Below are positions 46,021 to 54,649 of a stretch of DNA of 64,000 bases, piece by piece. Under the pieces are notes generated by a model. It worked only from the letters and a program-made list of their open reading frames with translations. It was not told the origin of the DNA and did not search any database. Source of the stretch: Rugamonas rivuli (GTDB taxonomy: Bacteria; Pseudomonadota; Gammaproteobacteria; Burkholderiales; Burkholderiaceae_D); the NCBI RefSeq assembly GCF_009380165.1, contig NZ_WHUF01000002.1:744001-808000 (forward strand), in the 5' to 3' direction. The position numbers and the translations under genes were made by a program. Position 1 is the first letter of the stretch. The number at the start of each line of letters is the position of its first letter.

Positions 46021-46500
46021 TCAGTATTTGAGCGAACGCCGCATCACCAGCGGCGGTGGCTCCATCGGATTGGCGTGCGAGTATTCGAGTTCCTCGGCCA
46101 GCTCGAATTCGAAAGCGGTATAGAAGTCGATCAGCTTGGGCTGGTCGCCGCGCACGGCCAGCCGAACCTCTTCCACGCCGGAAGCCAGGCCGTGATGGAT
46201 CACCGCCTCCAGCAGATGCTGCGACAGATTGCTGCCCCGGTACTGCGGCAGCACGCCCATGCGGCATACTTCCCACACATCCGGCTCCGCATCGAGCGGC
46301 AGCCAGCGCACCGAACCCACCGGCTGTTCGTCGACCAGCAAAACAAAACCGCCGCCCGCACGCAGATGTTCTGCGACGAGTACGGCGGTTTCGCGGTGTC
46401 CGCTGGAAGTGACGTTGACCTTGCCGGCCCACGCGGCGCGCGTGAGGTCGGCGATCAGCCTGGCATCGTCATTCGTCGCTTCGCGGACCACGATGTTCAT
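46021..46500 (-). CDS. GNAT family N-acetyltransferase
   Basis: A 159-residue acetyltransferase. N-terminal VREATNDDARLIADLTRAAW, central FVLLVDEQPVGSVRWLPL and the acetyl-CoA pyrophosphate loop CRMGVLPQYRGSNLSQHLLEA (motif A) are clear. The C-terminal part has VRLAVRGDQPKLIDFYTAFEFE, a common family pattern. The substrate is unknown. It lies 8 bp downstream of metG on the same strand and is probably transcribed with it. Confidence 0.85.
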   Translation of the reverse strand: MNIVVREATNDDARLIADLTRAAWAGKVNVTSSGHRETAVLVAEHLRAGGGFVLLVDEQPVGSVRWLPLDAEPDVWEVCRMGVLPQYRGSNLSQHLLEAVIHHGLASGVEEVRLAVRGDQPKLIDFYTAFEFELAEELEYSHANPMEPPPLVMRRSLKY

Positions 46501-46508
46501 GCAAGTCC

Positions 46509-48698
46509 TTAGCGGATGCGCATGCCCGGCTCAGCGCCCGGCCATGGATTGAGGATGTAGATGCCTGGATTGGCTTTCTCGTCCTTGGCCGAGCCGGCCA
46601 GCACCATGCCCTCCGATACGCCGAACTTCATCTTGCGCGGCGCCAGGTTGGCCACCATCACGGTCAGCTTGCCGACCAGTTCTTCCGGCTGATACATGGA
46701 CTTGATGCCCGAGAAGACGTTGCGCAGACGGCCTTCGCCCACGTCCAGCGTCAGGCGCAGCAGCTTGTCCGAACCGTCCACGTGTTCGCAGTTGACGATC
46801 TTGGCCACGCGCAGGTCGATCTTGACGAAGTCGTCGATGCTGATCTGCGGCGCCAGTTCTTCCACGCCTTCCGGCATCGGCAGCGCCGGGGCGGCTGGTA
46901 CGGCGGCAGCGGCTTGCTTGGCAGGCTTGGCGGCGGCAGCCGGTGCTGCAGCGGCGGGCGTCCCTGCGGACGCCCCTTGCTGTGCCGGCGCGTCGAACAG
47001 GTCTTCGATCATCTTGGCGTCGACGCGGGTCATCAGGTGCGCGTAGGCGCCGATGGTACGGCCCAGCATCGCGCTCGACACCACGCCGCTGGCGACGTCG
47101 GTATCGGCCCACACCAGCTGCTCGTCGTTGAGGAACTTGGACACATTCGCGGCCACGCCCGGCAGCACCGGCGACAGCAGAATGGTCAGCTGGCGGAACA
47201 GGATCAGCGCCGCGGTGCAGACGTCATGCAGCTCGGCCAGCTTGGCCTCGTCCTTGGCCAGTATCCACGGCTTGTTTTCATCGACATACTGGTTGGTGAT
47301 GTCGGCGATTTCCATGATCTCGCGCAGCGCCTTGCCGAACTCGCGTGCCTCGAAATTGGCGGCGATGCTGGCCTGGCGTTCGATGCCGTCAGCGGTGATC
47401 AGTGCGCGCTTGATCCAGCCCTGCGCGCCGTCGGACAGCGACGACGCCAGCTTGCCGTCGAATTTCTTGGCGATGAAGCCGGCGCAGCGCGAAGCGATGT
47501 TGACGTACTTGCCGATCAAGTCGCTGTTGACGCGGGCCACGAAGTCGTCGCCGGTGAAGTCCAGGTCTTCCACCTTGGAGTTCAGCTTGAAGGCGATGTA
47601 GTAGCGCAGCCATTCCGGGTTCATGCCCAGGTTCAGGTAGCGCAGCGGCGAGATGCCGGTGCCGCGCGACTTCGACATCTTCTCGTTGTTGACGGTCAGG
47701 TGGCCGTGCACGTTGACCTTGAGCTTGTCGATCACCGGATGGTCGGCGAAGTTCAGCATGGCCGGCCAGAACAGCAGGTGGAAGGAGACGATGTCCTTGC
47801 CGATGAAGTGGATCTGCTCGGTGCCCGGATCTTTCAGCAGCGCCTCGTAGTCGATGCCTTTTTTCTCGCAGTAGTTCTTCAGGCTGGCCAGGTAGCCGAC
47901 CGGCGCGTCCAGCCACACGTAGAAGAACTTGCCCGGCGCGTCAGGAATCGGGATGCCGAAGTAGGGCGCGTCGCGCGAGATGTCCCAGTCCGCCAGCTTC
48001 TCGCCGGCTTCGCCCAGCCATTCGCTGACCTTGTTGACCATCTCAGGCTGCAAGCGGCCCGGCGTGTTCAGCCAGTCCTTGAGGAACTGGTAGCAGCGCG
48101 GGTCGGACAGCTTGAAGAAGTACTGCTCCGAATCCTTCAGAATCGGCGTGGCGTTGGTGAACACCGAGAACGGATTGATCAGTTCGGTCGGCTGGTAGGC
48201 CGCGCCGCACACTTCGCAGTTGTCGCCGTACTGGTCCTTGGCGTGGCAGGTCGGGCACTCGCCCTTGATGTTGCGGTCCGCCAGGAACATGCCTTTGACC
48301 GGGTCGTAGAAGCGCGGCACGATCTTGGTCTGGATCAGGCCGTTATCGCGCAGCTTGCGGTAGATGCCCTGCGACAGTTCGACGTTTTCCGGCGAGTCGG
48401 TCGAGTACCAGTTATCGAAGGCGATATGGAAGCCGTCCAGGTACTGGGCGCGGCCGGCCGCGATCTTGGCGACGAATTCCTGCGGCGTGATGCCTTCTTT
48501 TTCGGCAGCGATCATGATCGGCGTGCCGTGGGTGTCGTCGGCGCCGACAAAGTGCACCACGCGTTGGGCGTCGCCGTCGCGCTGCATTCGCTGGAACCGT
48601 ACCCAGATGTCGGCCTGGATGTACTCCATCATGTGGCCAATATGGAAAGCGGCGTTAGCGTAGGGCAGGGCAGTGGTGACGAACAGCTTGCGGGTCAT
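46509..48698 (-). CDS. metG: Methionyl-tRNA synthetase
   Basis: A 729-residue class I synthetase. ATP motif [12 protein letters not shown], a zinc knuckle with [17 protein letters not shown] (four cysteines in two C-x2-C pairs), and [11 protein letters not shown] for the second ATP motif. The anticodon-binding helical domain follows. A Pro/Ala-rich linker (about 570-620) leads to the C-terminal tRNA-binding OB domain ([22 protein letters not shown]), which makes the protein dimeric. The start at 48698 ([16 protein letters not shown]) is the family start; the longer open frame has no support. It is divergent from apbC. Confidence 0.98.
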   Translation of the reverse strand: MTRKLFVTTALPYANAAFHIGHMMEYIQADIWVRFQRMQRDGDAQRVVHFVGADDTHGTPIMIAAEKEGITPQEFVAKIAAGRAQYLDGFHIAFDNWYSTDSPENVELSQGIYRKLRDNGLIQTKIVPRFYDPVKGMFLADRNIKGECPTCHAKDQYGDNCEVCGAAYQPTELINPFSVFTNATPILKDSEQYFFKLSDPRCYQFLKDWLNTPGRLQPEMVNKVSEWLGEAGEKLADWDISRDAPYFGIPIPDAPGKFFYVWLDAPVGYLASLKNYCEKKGIDYEALLKDPGTEQIHFIGKDIVSFHLLFWPAMLNFADHPVIDKLKVNVHGHLTVNNEKMSKSRGTGISPLRYLNLGMNPEWLRYYIAFKLNSKVEDLDFTGDDFVARVNSDLIGKYVNIASRCAGFIAKKFDGKLASSLSDGAQGWIKRALITADGIERQASIAANFEAREFGKALREIMEIADITNQYVDENKPWILAKDEAKLAELHDVCTAALILFRQLTILLSPVLPGVAANVSKFLNDEQLVWADTDVASGVVSSAMLGRTIGAYAHLMTRVDAKMIEDLFDAPAQQGASAGTPAAAAPAAAAKPAKQAAAAVPAAPALPMPEGVEELAPQISIDDFVKIDLRVAKIVNCEHVDGSDKLLRLTLDVGEGRLRNVFSGIKSMYQPEELVGKLTVMVANLAPRKMKFGVSEGMVLAGSAKDEKANPGIYILNPWPGAEPGMRIR

Positions 48699-48820
48699 GG
48701 TTGATGCACTTTGTGGGTGGAAAAAGAGCATTTTAACAGTGGAAGCCGCTACTGCGCACGTTCGAGGGGATTTCTGTCGCGATGCGCTAGAATGAGGGCA
48801 CATTTTACGGAGAGAGTTAC

Positions 48821-49909
48821 ATGAGCATCACAGTAGAAGACGTCAAAGCCGCGCTGTCCAAAATCGTTGACCCAAATACAACGAAAGACTATGTGTCCGG
48901 CAAGGCCGTGAAGAATTTGAAGGTCGAAGGCGCGGACATCTCGCTCGACATCGAGCTGGGCTACCCGGCCAAGAGCCAGTTCGACGCCATCCGCGCCAGT
49001 GTCATTGCCGGCTTGCGCGCGCTGCCGGGCGCGGGCAATGTCAGCGTCAGCGTGCACAGCAAGGTCATCTCGCACACCGTGCAGCGCGGCCTCAAGCTGA
49101 TGCCGAACGTGAAGAACATCATCGCCGTGGCCTCAGGCAAGGGCGGCGTCGGCAAATCGACCACCGCCGTCAACCTGGCGCTGGCGCTGGCCGCCGAGGG
49201 CGCTTCGGTCGGCCTGCTGGACGCCGACATCTACGGCCCGTCGCAGCCGATGATGCTGGGCGTGTCCGGCCGTCCGGAAACCAAGGATGGCAAGACCATG
49301 GAGCCGCTGGAAAACTACGGCGTGCAAGTGTCGTCGATCGGCTTCCTGATCGACCCGGACGAGCCGATGGTGTGGCGCGGCCCGATGGTCACGCAGGCGC
49401 TGCAGCAGCTGCTGGAGCAGACCAACTGGCGCGACCTCGATTACCTGATCGTCGACATGCCGCCCGGCACCGGCGACATCCAGCTGACCCTGTCGCAGAA
49501 AGTGCCCGTCACCGGCGCTGTCATCGTCACCACGCCGCAGGACATCGCGCTGCTGGATGCGCGCAAGGGCTTGAAGATGTTCGAGAAGGTCGGCATCCCG
49601 ATTCTCGGCATCGTCGAGAACATGAGCACGCACATCTGCTCCAACTGCGGCCACGCGGAGGAAATCTTCGGCGCTGGCGGCGGCGCCAAGATGTGCAAGG
49701 ACTTCAACGTCGAATTCCTCGGCGCCTTGCCGCTGACCTTGGCGATCCGCGAGCAGGCCGATTCCGGCAAGCCGACCGTGGTCGCCGAACCGGACGGCCA
49801 GGTCGCCGCGATCTACAAGGACATCGCCCGCAAGATTGCAGTGCAGGTCTCGGAGAAGGCCAAAGACATGACCAGCAAGTTCCCCAGCATCGTAATCAAG
49901 AACGACTAA
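48821..49909 (+). CDS. apbC: Iron-sulfur cluster carrier protein ApbC/Mrp
   Basis: A 362-residue P-loop ATPase that carries Fe-S clusters to target proteins. The N-terminal MIP18-like domain (about 1-85) has [16 protein letters not shown]. The Mrp ATPase domain has a deviant Walker [10 protein letters not shown], switch [34 protein letters not shown] and the C-x2-C cluster ligands in HICSNCGH. The length and domain order are normal. The ATG follows GGAGAG. It is divergent from metG, the usual beta-proteobacterial arrangement. Confidence 0.96.
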   Translation: MSITVEDVKAALSKIVDPNTTKDYVSGKAVKNLKVEGADISLDIELGYPAKSQFDAIRASVIAGLRALPGAGNVSVSVHSKVISHTVQRGLKLMPNVKNIIAVASGKGGVGKSTTAVNLALALAAEGASVGLLDADIYGPSQPMMLGVSGRPETKDGKTMEPLENYGVQVSSIGFLIDPDEPMVWRGPMVTQALQQLLEQTNWRDLDYLIVDMPPGTGDIQLTLSQKVPVTGAVIVTTPQDIALLDARKGLKMFEKVGIPILGIVENMSTHICSNCGHAEEIFGAGGGAKMCKDFNVEFLGALPLTLAIREQADSGKPTVVAEPDGQVAAIYKDIARKIAVQVSEKAKDMTSKFPSIVIKND

Positions 49910-49925
49910 CCACGGAGATCCCCAC

Positions 49926-50318
49926 ATGATGAAGAAATTCGCAGTCGCCGCAGCCTTCCTGGGCCTGAGCGCCGCCGCCTTTGCGCAGCAATCGGTATCG
50001 TTTGTCGAGCCGGCCGACGGCGCCACCGTCACCAGCCCGTTCAAGGTCAAGTTCGCCGTCACCGGCATGGAAGTCAAGCCGGCCGGCGACATGACGGCCA
50101 ACACCGGCCACCATCACCTGCTGATCAACGCCGCGCCGGTCAAGGCTGGCGAAGTCGTGCCTGCCGATGAGCACCACATCCACTTCGGCAAGGGCCAGAC
50201 CGAAACCGAAGTCAAGCTGGCGCCGGGCACTTATGTGCTGTCGATGCAGTTCGCCAACGGCCTGCACCAGTCCTACGGCCCGGGCATGGCCAAGGACATC
50301 AAGATCACCGTCAAGTAA
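49926..50318 (+). CDS. DUF4399 family periplasmic protein
   Basis: A 130-residue exported protein with a signal peptide (MKKFAVAAAFLGLSAAAFA) and one DUF4399 domain: VSFVEPADGATVTSPFKVKFAVTGMEV, a His-rich stretch TGHHHLLIN, then EHHIHFGKGQTETEVKL and HQSYGPGMAKDIKITV. The repeated His pairs suggest metal binding, but no function is known. The ATGs at 49926 and 49929 are both usable after GGAG. It lies 16 bp after apbC, so it may share its transcript, and a strong terminator follows. Confidence 0.85.
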   Translation: MMKKFAVAAAFLGLSAAAFAQQSVSFVEPADGATVTSPFKVKFAVTGMEVKPAGDMTANTGHHHLLINAAPVKAGEVVPADEHHIHFGKGQTETEVKLAPGTYVLSMQFANGLHQSYGPGMAKDIKITVK

Positions 50319-50336
50319 GGCGATCGCCGCGATGGT

Positions 50337-50366
50337 TGCGCGCAGCCCACACTGCGCGCAGTTTTT
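50337..50366 (+). terminator. Intrinsic terminator after the DUF4399 gene
   Basis: TGCGCGCAG and CTGCGCGCA form a perfect 9-bp stem with a 6-base loop, followed by TTTTT. It ends the apbC-DUF4399 unit. Confidence 0.85.
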
Positions 50367-50434
50367 CCAAAAAAAGTATTAAAAAACGCAACTCCATGGG
50401 TTAGCATGCGGCTTTCTTTTGCCGAGAGCCTGCC

Positions 50435-51451
50435 TTGACATCGACCCATCTGCACGCCGTCCCCGCATCGGCCGCGGACCACGCCGCCCCTGAATTCTGC
50501 CCCGGCTGCCAGACCCGTCTCGGCGTCAATTTCTGCCCGCAATGCGGCCAGGAGGCCGTGCTGCATCCGCCCAGCATGGGCGAATTCGTCGCCGAGTTCA
50601 TCGGCCATTACGTCGCCATCGAAGGCAAGCTGTGGCGCACAATGGGCCAGTTGCTGCTGCGTCCGGGCGGCTTGACCAAGGCCTATATGGCGGGCAAGCG
50701 CGTCAACTACATGCAGCCGCTGCGCCTGTTCCTGACGCTCAGCGTGATCCTGTTTGCGCTGCTGCAGTTCAGCGGCTTTTCGGTGGGGGAGAGCGCCAGG
50801 GAAGGCAAGGCCGAGAAGGCGCCGTCGGTCAGCGCGGATATCGGCAAGGCAGAGGCGCGCGAGGCGGGCGCGGCCGACATTACCCGCTACGAGGTCAAGC
50901 TGGGCTATTACAACTTCGGCGTCGACATCACGCCGGACGGCAATCACGTCAACTTCGGCATGACGCTGCCCAGCACGGATAATCCATCCCTGGCGCTGAC
51001 CGCCTTGCGCACCGTGTTCCCGACTTTCCAGCAATCGCTCGACCGCTACTACGCCTTGCCTCCCGAGCAAAAGGCCGAGCGCATGACGCATGGTTTCTTC
51101 GCCCGCATGCCGTATGTGATCTTCTTCATGGTGCCGGTGTTTGCCTTGTTCCTCAAGCTGCTGTATCTGCCGTCGGGCCGGCGCTACGGCGAATATCTGC
51201 TGTTCGCGCTGCACGTCAATGCCTTCGCCTTCTTCGTCATGGCGCTGGCGCACCTGGCGCCGTGGCGGTGGGGCGTCCGGCTGCTGCTGGCCGTGCTGTT
51301 CCTGTATATCGTCCGGGCCATGCACAATGTCTATGGCGGCGCAGCGCTGGCGACGATCGCCCGCTGGCTGGTGCTGATGGTTGCCTACCTGTTGACGCTG
51401 GCCCTCATCATCCCCCAGGTGATGCTCTTCATATCGCTGACCTCGGTTTGA
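50435..51451 (+). CDS. DUF3667 family membrane protein
   Basis: A 338-residue protein. A zinc-ribbon-like start with CPGC and CPQC pairs (about residues 22-40) is followed by the family core GKLWRTMGQLLLRPGGLTKAYMAGKRVNYMQPLRLFLTLSVI and membrane helices at about 100-120 and in the C-terminal half (roughly 220-335, four segments). A soluble insert lies between them. The start is a TTG at 50435 after GAGAG; no ATG gives the Cys pairs. The function is unknown. It follows the terminator and seems to be its own unit. Confidence 0.8.
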   Translation: MTSTHLHAVPASAADHAAPEFCPGCQTRLGVNFCPQCGQEAVLHPPSMGEFVAEFIGHYVAIEGKLWRTMGQLLLRPGGLTKAYMAGKRVNYMQPLRLFLTLSVILFALLQFSGFSVGESAREGKAEKAPSVSADIGKAEAREAGAADITRYEVKLGYYNFGVDITPDGNHVNFGMTLPSTDNPSLALTALRTVFPTFQQSLDRYYALPPEQKAERMTHGFFARMPYVIFFMVPVFALFLKLLYLPSGRRYGEYLLFALHVNAFAFFVMALAHLAPWRWGVRLLLAVLFLYIVRAMHNVYGGAALATIARWLVLMVAYLLTLALIIPQVMLFISLTSV

Positions 51452-51613
51452 TGGAAAAGCGAATGGCGTCACGGCGCCTTGGCTGATCTAAGCCGCAAGG
51501 CCTTGTTTTGAAACCGGTTTTTCGCCGCCGCCCGCCGGCCGGATAGCGAATTGCCGGTGCCGGGCGGACTCCGTAAGCTGTGGCTTTCATTCACCACATC
51601 GACGGAGTCCACC

Positions 51614-52006
51614 ATGCGTTTGAATCACCTGAGTTTCCCATCCAACGACGTCGCCGCCAGCGTCGCCTTCTTTGAGCGCCAACTGGGCTGCCGCGTCGAA
51701 CTGGCCGGCCCGGTCAGCATCCTCAAGCGCGATGGCTTCGACATCGTCATCGAAGACTGCGGCGACCGCACCACCGTCTGGCCGCACAACTTTCATCTCG
51801 GCTTCGAGTTGCCCAGCGCCGACGAAGTGCGCGCCATGTACCAGCGTTTCAAGCAGGACGGCGTCACCATGAAAACCGAGGTGTTCTATCATGAACGCGG
51901 CTCGCGCTTCTTCTGCGAAGCCCCCGGCGGCCTGCTGTTTGAGATCAACACCCGCGCCGACGCCGAAGAGCGGTATCGCCGCACCTTCGCCGACGCGGTA
52001 AAATAG
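51614..52006 (+). CDS. VOC family protein (glyoxalase/bleomycin-resistance fold)
   Basis: A 130-residue cytosolic protein with two beta-alpha-beta-beta-beta halves: MRLNHLSFPSNDVAASVAFFERQLGC and the C-terminal RGSRFFCEAPGGLLFEINTRAD. Likely metal ligands are His5 (LNHLSF), a His in HNFHLGF and the Glu in LLFEIN, as in glyoxalase-type enzymes. The ATG at 51614 follows GGAG; the open frame extends 63 bp upstream without a ribosome site. The substrate is unknown. Confidence 0.85.
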   Translation: MRLNHLSFPSNDVAASVAFFERQLGCRVELAGPVSILKRDGFDIVIEDCGDRTTVWPHNFHLGFELPSADEVRAMYQRFKQDGVTMKTEVFYHERGSRFFCEAPGGLLFEINTRADAEERYRRTFADAVK

Positions 52007-52036
52007 CTGCTTTTACACATAAGCATTCCTACTTCG

Positions 52037-53452
52037 ATGACTACTGCACCAGCCAAGCCAGTCCGCACCCGTTTCGCACCCAGCCCAACCGGCTACCTCC
52101 ACCTGGGCGGCGCCCGCACGGCGCTGTACTCCTGGGCCTACGCCCGCCACTTCGGCGGCACCTTCGTGCTGCGCATCGAGGACACCGACCTGGAGCGCTC
52201 GACTCCGGAAGCGGTGCAAGCCATCATCGAAGGCATGGAATGGCTGGGCCTGAGCCACGACGAAGGCCCGTTCTACCAGATGCAGCGCATGGACCGCTAC
52301 CGCGAAGTGGTGGCGCAGATGCTGGAAGCCGGCACCGCCTACCATTGCTACTCGTCGCCGGAAGAAGTCGAAGCGATGCGCGAGCGCATGCGCGAAGCCG
52401 GCGAGAAGCCGCGCTACGACGGCACCTGGCGTCCTGAGCCGGGCAAGACCCTGCCGGCCATCCCGGCCGACCGCAAGCCGGTGGTGCGCTTCAAGAACCC
52501 GCTGGACGGCGAAGTGAGCTGGGACGATTTCGTCAAAGGCACCATCACCATCGGCAACAAGGAACTGGACGACCTGGTCATCGCCCGCCCGGACGGCACG
52601 CCGACCTATAACTTCTGCGTCGCCGTCGACGACTGGGACATGGAAATCAGCCACGTGCTGCGCGGCGACGACCACGTCAACAACACGCCGCGCCAGATCA
52701 ACATCCTGCGCGCCATCGGCGCACCGCTGCCGCTGTATGGCCACCTGCCGATGATCCTGGGCGCCGACGGCCAGAAGATGTCCAAGCGCAAGGACGCCGT
52801 CAACGTCATGGATTACCCGGCGCAAGGCTATCTGCCGGAAGCGATCCTGAACTACCTGGCGCGCCTGGGCTGGAGCCACGGCGACGACGAAGTGTTTTCG
52901 ATGGAGCAGGTATGCGCTTGGTTCGACGGCACCCACCTGTCGAACTCGGCCGCGCAGTTCAACATCGAGAAACTGAACTGGCTCAACAACCACTACATCA
53001 AGCAGGCCGACAACGAGCGCCTGGCCGCGCTGGCGCAGCCGCGCATGCTGGCCGCCGGCGCCGTGCTGGAAGGCGAGGGCGCTCCGTCGTTGCCGGCCGT
53101 GCTGGCGCTGATGAAGGAGCGCGTCAGCACCGTCAACGAACTGGCCGACGCCGCCATGCTGTTCTTCCGCACGCCGCAGCCGGACGCCGCGCTGATGACC
53201 CAGCACCTGACCGACGCCGTCAAGCCGGCGCTGGCGCAGTTTGCCGGGCGTTGCAAAACGGTGGAGTGGACCAAGGAAGCGCTGGCCGCGATGATCAAGG
53301 AAGTATTGGCCGCCAACACGCTGAAGATGCCGCAGATGGCGATGCCGCTGCGCCTGATCGTCACCGGCCAGCTGCAAACCCCGGCCATCGATGCGGTGCT
53401 GCAGATCTTCGGTCGCGACGTCATCCTGGCCCGCCTCGCCAAGTTTCTGTGA
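52037..53452 (+). CDS. gltX: Glutamyl-tRNA synthetase
   Basis: A 471-residue class I synthetase. The HIGH-type motif is [16 protein letters not shown], with [11 protein letters not shown] nearby; the KMSKS-type motif is [14 protein letters not shown]. The anticodon-binding domain fills the C-terminal third. The length fits the discriminating bacterial enzyme. Five tRNA-Glu genes lie immediately downstream, so the enzyme and its substrates are encoded side by side. A tRNA promoter lies between gltX and the first tRNA. Confidence 0.97.
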   Translation: MTTAPAKPVRTRFAPSPTGYLHLGGARTALYSWAYARHFGGTFVLRIEDTDLERSTPEAVQAIIEGMEWLGLSHDEGPFYQMQRMDRYREVVAQMLEAGTAYHCYSSPEEVEAMRERMREAGEKPRYDGTWRPEPGKTLPAIPADRKPVVRFKNPLDGEVSWDDFVKGTITIGNKELDDLVIARPDGTPTYNFCVAVDDWDMEISHVLRGDDHVNNTPRQINILRAIGAPLPLYGHLPMILGADGQKMSKRKDAVNVMDYPAQGYLPEAILNYLARLGWSHGDDEVFSMEQVCAWFDGTHLSNSAAQFNIEKLNWLNNHYIKQADNERLAALAQPRMLAAGAVLEGEGAPSLPAVLALMKERVSTVNELADAAMLFFRTPQPDAALMTQHLTDAVKPALAQFAGRCKTVEWTKEALAAMIKEVLAANTLKMPQMAMPLRLIVTGQLQTPAIDAVLQIFGRDVILARLAKFL

Positions 53453-53490
53453 TTCTGCATTGAATCCTGAGCAAAGTTGCAAAAGGGTAT

Positions 53491-53518
53491 TTGCATAGTG
53501 CAGCTTCTTTGCTATACT
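53491..53518 (+). promoter_or_regulatory. Sigma70 promoter of the tRNA cluster
   Basis: TTGCAT (53491-53496), 16 bases, TATACT (53513-53518), 18 bp before the first tRNA-Ala. It has a good -10 and a near-consensus -35. Confidence 0.7.
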
Positions 53519-53536
53519 CTTGTTTCTGCAGCAAAC

Positions 53537-53612
<76 letters not shown>

Positions 53613-53635
53613 CGTTGCAGAATTGGTTGTTCGCA

Positions 53636-53711
53636 GTCCCCATCGTCTAGAGGCCTAGGACATCACCCTTTCACGGTGAGTACGGGGGTTCGAATCCCCC
53701 TGGGGACGCCA
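53636..53711 (+). tRNA. tRNA-Glu (TTC), copy 1
   Basis: 76 bases with encoded CCA. The acceptor GTCCCC pairs with GGGGAC. The anticodon stem TCACC/GGTGA closes the loop CTTTCAC, anticodon TTC. The T-arm has GGGGGTTCGAATCCCCC. It lies 23 bp after the first tRNA-Ala. Confidence 0.97.
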
Positions 53712-53796
53712 AGTTGTAGATGTTGTAGTTGACGTTGTTTGTACTGATTTGTTTGATGTTTGGCTTTATGCTGGATAGATACAAGTAGTGAAAACA

Positions 53797-53819
53797 AAAG
53801 TCGCGCAAGCGGCTTTTAT
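53797..53819 (+). terminator. Weak terminator-like hairpin inside the tRNA cluster
   Basis: GTCGC/GCGGC stem with a GCAA tetraloop, preceded by A's and followed by TTTTATT. It lies between the first Glu and second Ala genes and may lower read-through. Confidence 0.45.
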
Positions 53820-53832
53820 TGTTTCTGCGCCC

Positions 53833-53908
<76 letters not shown>

Positions 53909-53950
53909 CTGCGCGGAGATGATGACGCATGTTGTTACCGTAGTTCCAAG

Positions 53951-54026
53951 GTCCCCATCGTCTAGAGGCCTAGGACATCACCCTTTCACGGTGAGTACGG
54001 GGGTTCGAATCCCCCTGGGGACGCCA
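53951..54026 (+). tRNA. tRNA-Glu (TTC), copy 2
   Basis: Same sequence as Glu copy 1 (anticodon TTC, encoded CCA). It follows Ala copy 2 after 42 bp. Confidence 0.97.
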
Positions 54027-54084
54027 GCTTTGCCAGGCTGATGAGTAGTAAAAACGTAGTACGACAGAAGACTTTCTGCGCCCG

Positions 54085-54160
<76 letters not shown>

Positions 54161-54182
54161 TTAGCGCAGGAAGCACCGACAT

Positions 54183-54258
54183 GTCCCCATCGTCTAGAGG
54201 CCTAGGACATCACCCTTTCACGGTGAGTACGGGGGTTCGAATCCCCCTGGGGACGCCA
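54183..54258 (+). tRNA. tRNA-Glu (TTC), copy 3
   Basis: Same sequence as the other Glu copies. A terminator follows 8 bp later, ending the first transcript. Confidence 0.97.
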
Positions 54259-54265
54259 GCACAGC

Positions 54266-54289
54266 AAAGCCGCCTTGAGCGGCTTTTTT
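54266..54289 (+). terminator. Intrinsic terminator within the tRNA array
   Basis: AAAGCCGC/GCGGCTTT stem with loop CTTGA, followed by T's (six in total). It separates the first six tRNA genes from the last two. Confidence 0.85.
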
Positions 54290-54365
54290 GTTTTTGCGGC
54301 GTTTGCCCGCCTGTTGCAAGCCCGACTATGTTTCGGCTTTTTCCTGTAAAAACAAGGGTTTGCTA

Positions 54366-54394
54366 TTGCCAAGTGCGATAGAGACTGCTATGAT
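54366..54394 (+). promoter_or_regulatory. Sigma70 promoter of the two distal tRNA-Glu genes
   Basis: TTGCCA (54366-54371), exactly 17 bases, TATGAT (54389-54394), then the GC-rich TCGCGCC, as in stringently controlled stable-RNA promoters. It lies 15 bp before Glu copy 4 and downstream of the internal terminator. Confidence 0.8.
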
Positions 54395-54409
54395 TCGCGC
54401 CTTGGAAAA

Positions 54410-54485
54410 GTCCCCATCGTCTAGAGGCCTAGGACATCACCCTTTCACGGTGAGTACGGGGGTTCGAATCCCCCTGGGGACGCCA
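54410..54485 (+). tRNA. tRNA-Glu (TTC), copy 4
   Basis: Same sequence as the other Glu copies, under its own promoter. It is followed by copy 5 after 43 bp. Confidence 0.97.
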
Positions 54486-54528
54486 GTGTTACAGGACTTT
54501 TCCAATATCGCAGTACGGACAGATTTCT

Positions 54529-54604
54529 GTCCCCATCGTCTAGAGGCCTAGGACATCACCCTTTCACGGTGAGTACGGGGGTTCGAATCCCCCTGGGGAC
54601 GCCA
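54529..54604 (+). tRNA. tRNA-Glu (TTC), copy 5
   Basis: Same sequence as the other Glu copies; last gene of the array. A strong terminator follows 4 bp later. Confidence 0.97.
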
Positions 54605-54608
54605 GTTG

Positions 54609-54641
54609 ATGCAAAAAGCCGCCTAGTGCGGCTTTTTGCAT
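54609..54641. terminator. Bidirectional terminator between the tRNA array and the S8 protease gene
   Basis: Perfect 14-bp stem (ATGCAAAAAGCCGC and its complement) with loop CTAGT. It has a T-run on either strand, so it can end both the tRNA transcript and the converging protease transcript. Confidence 0.9.
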
Positions 54642-54649
54642 TTCCGGGC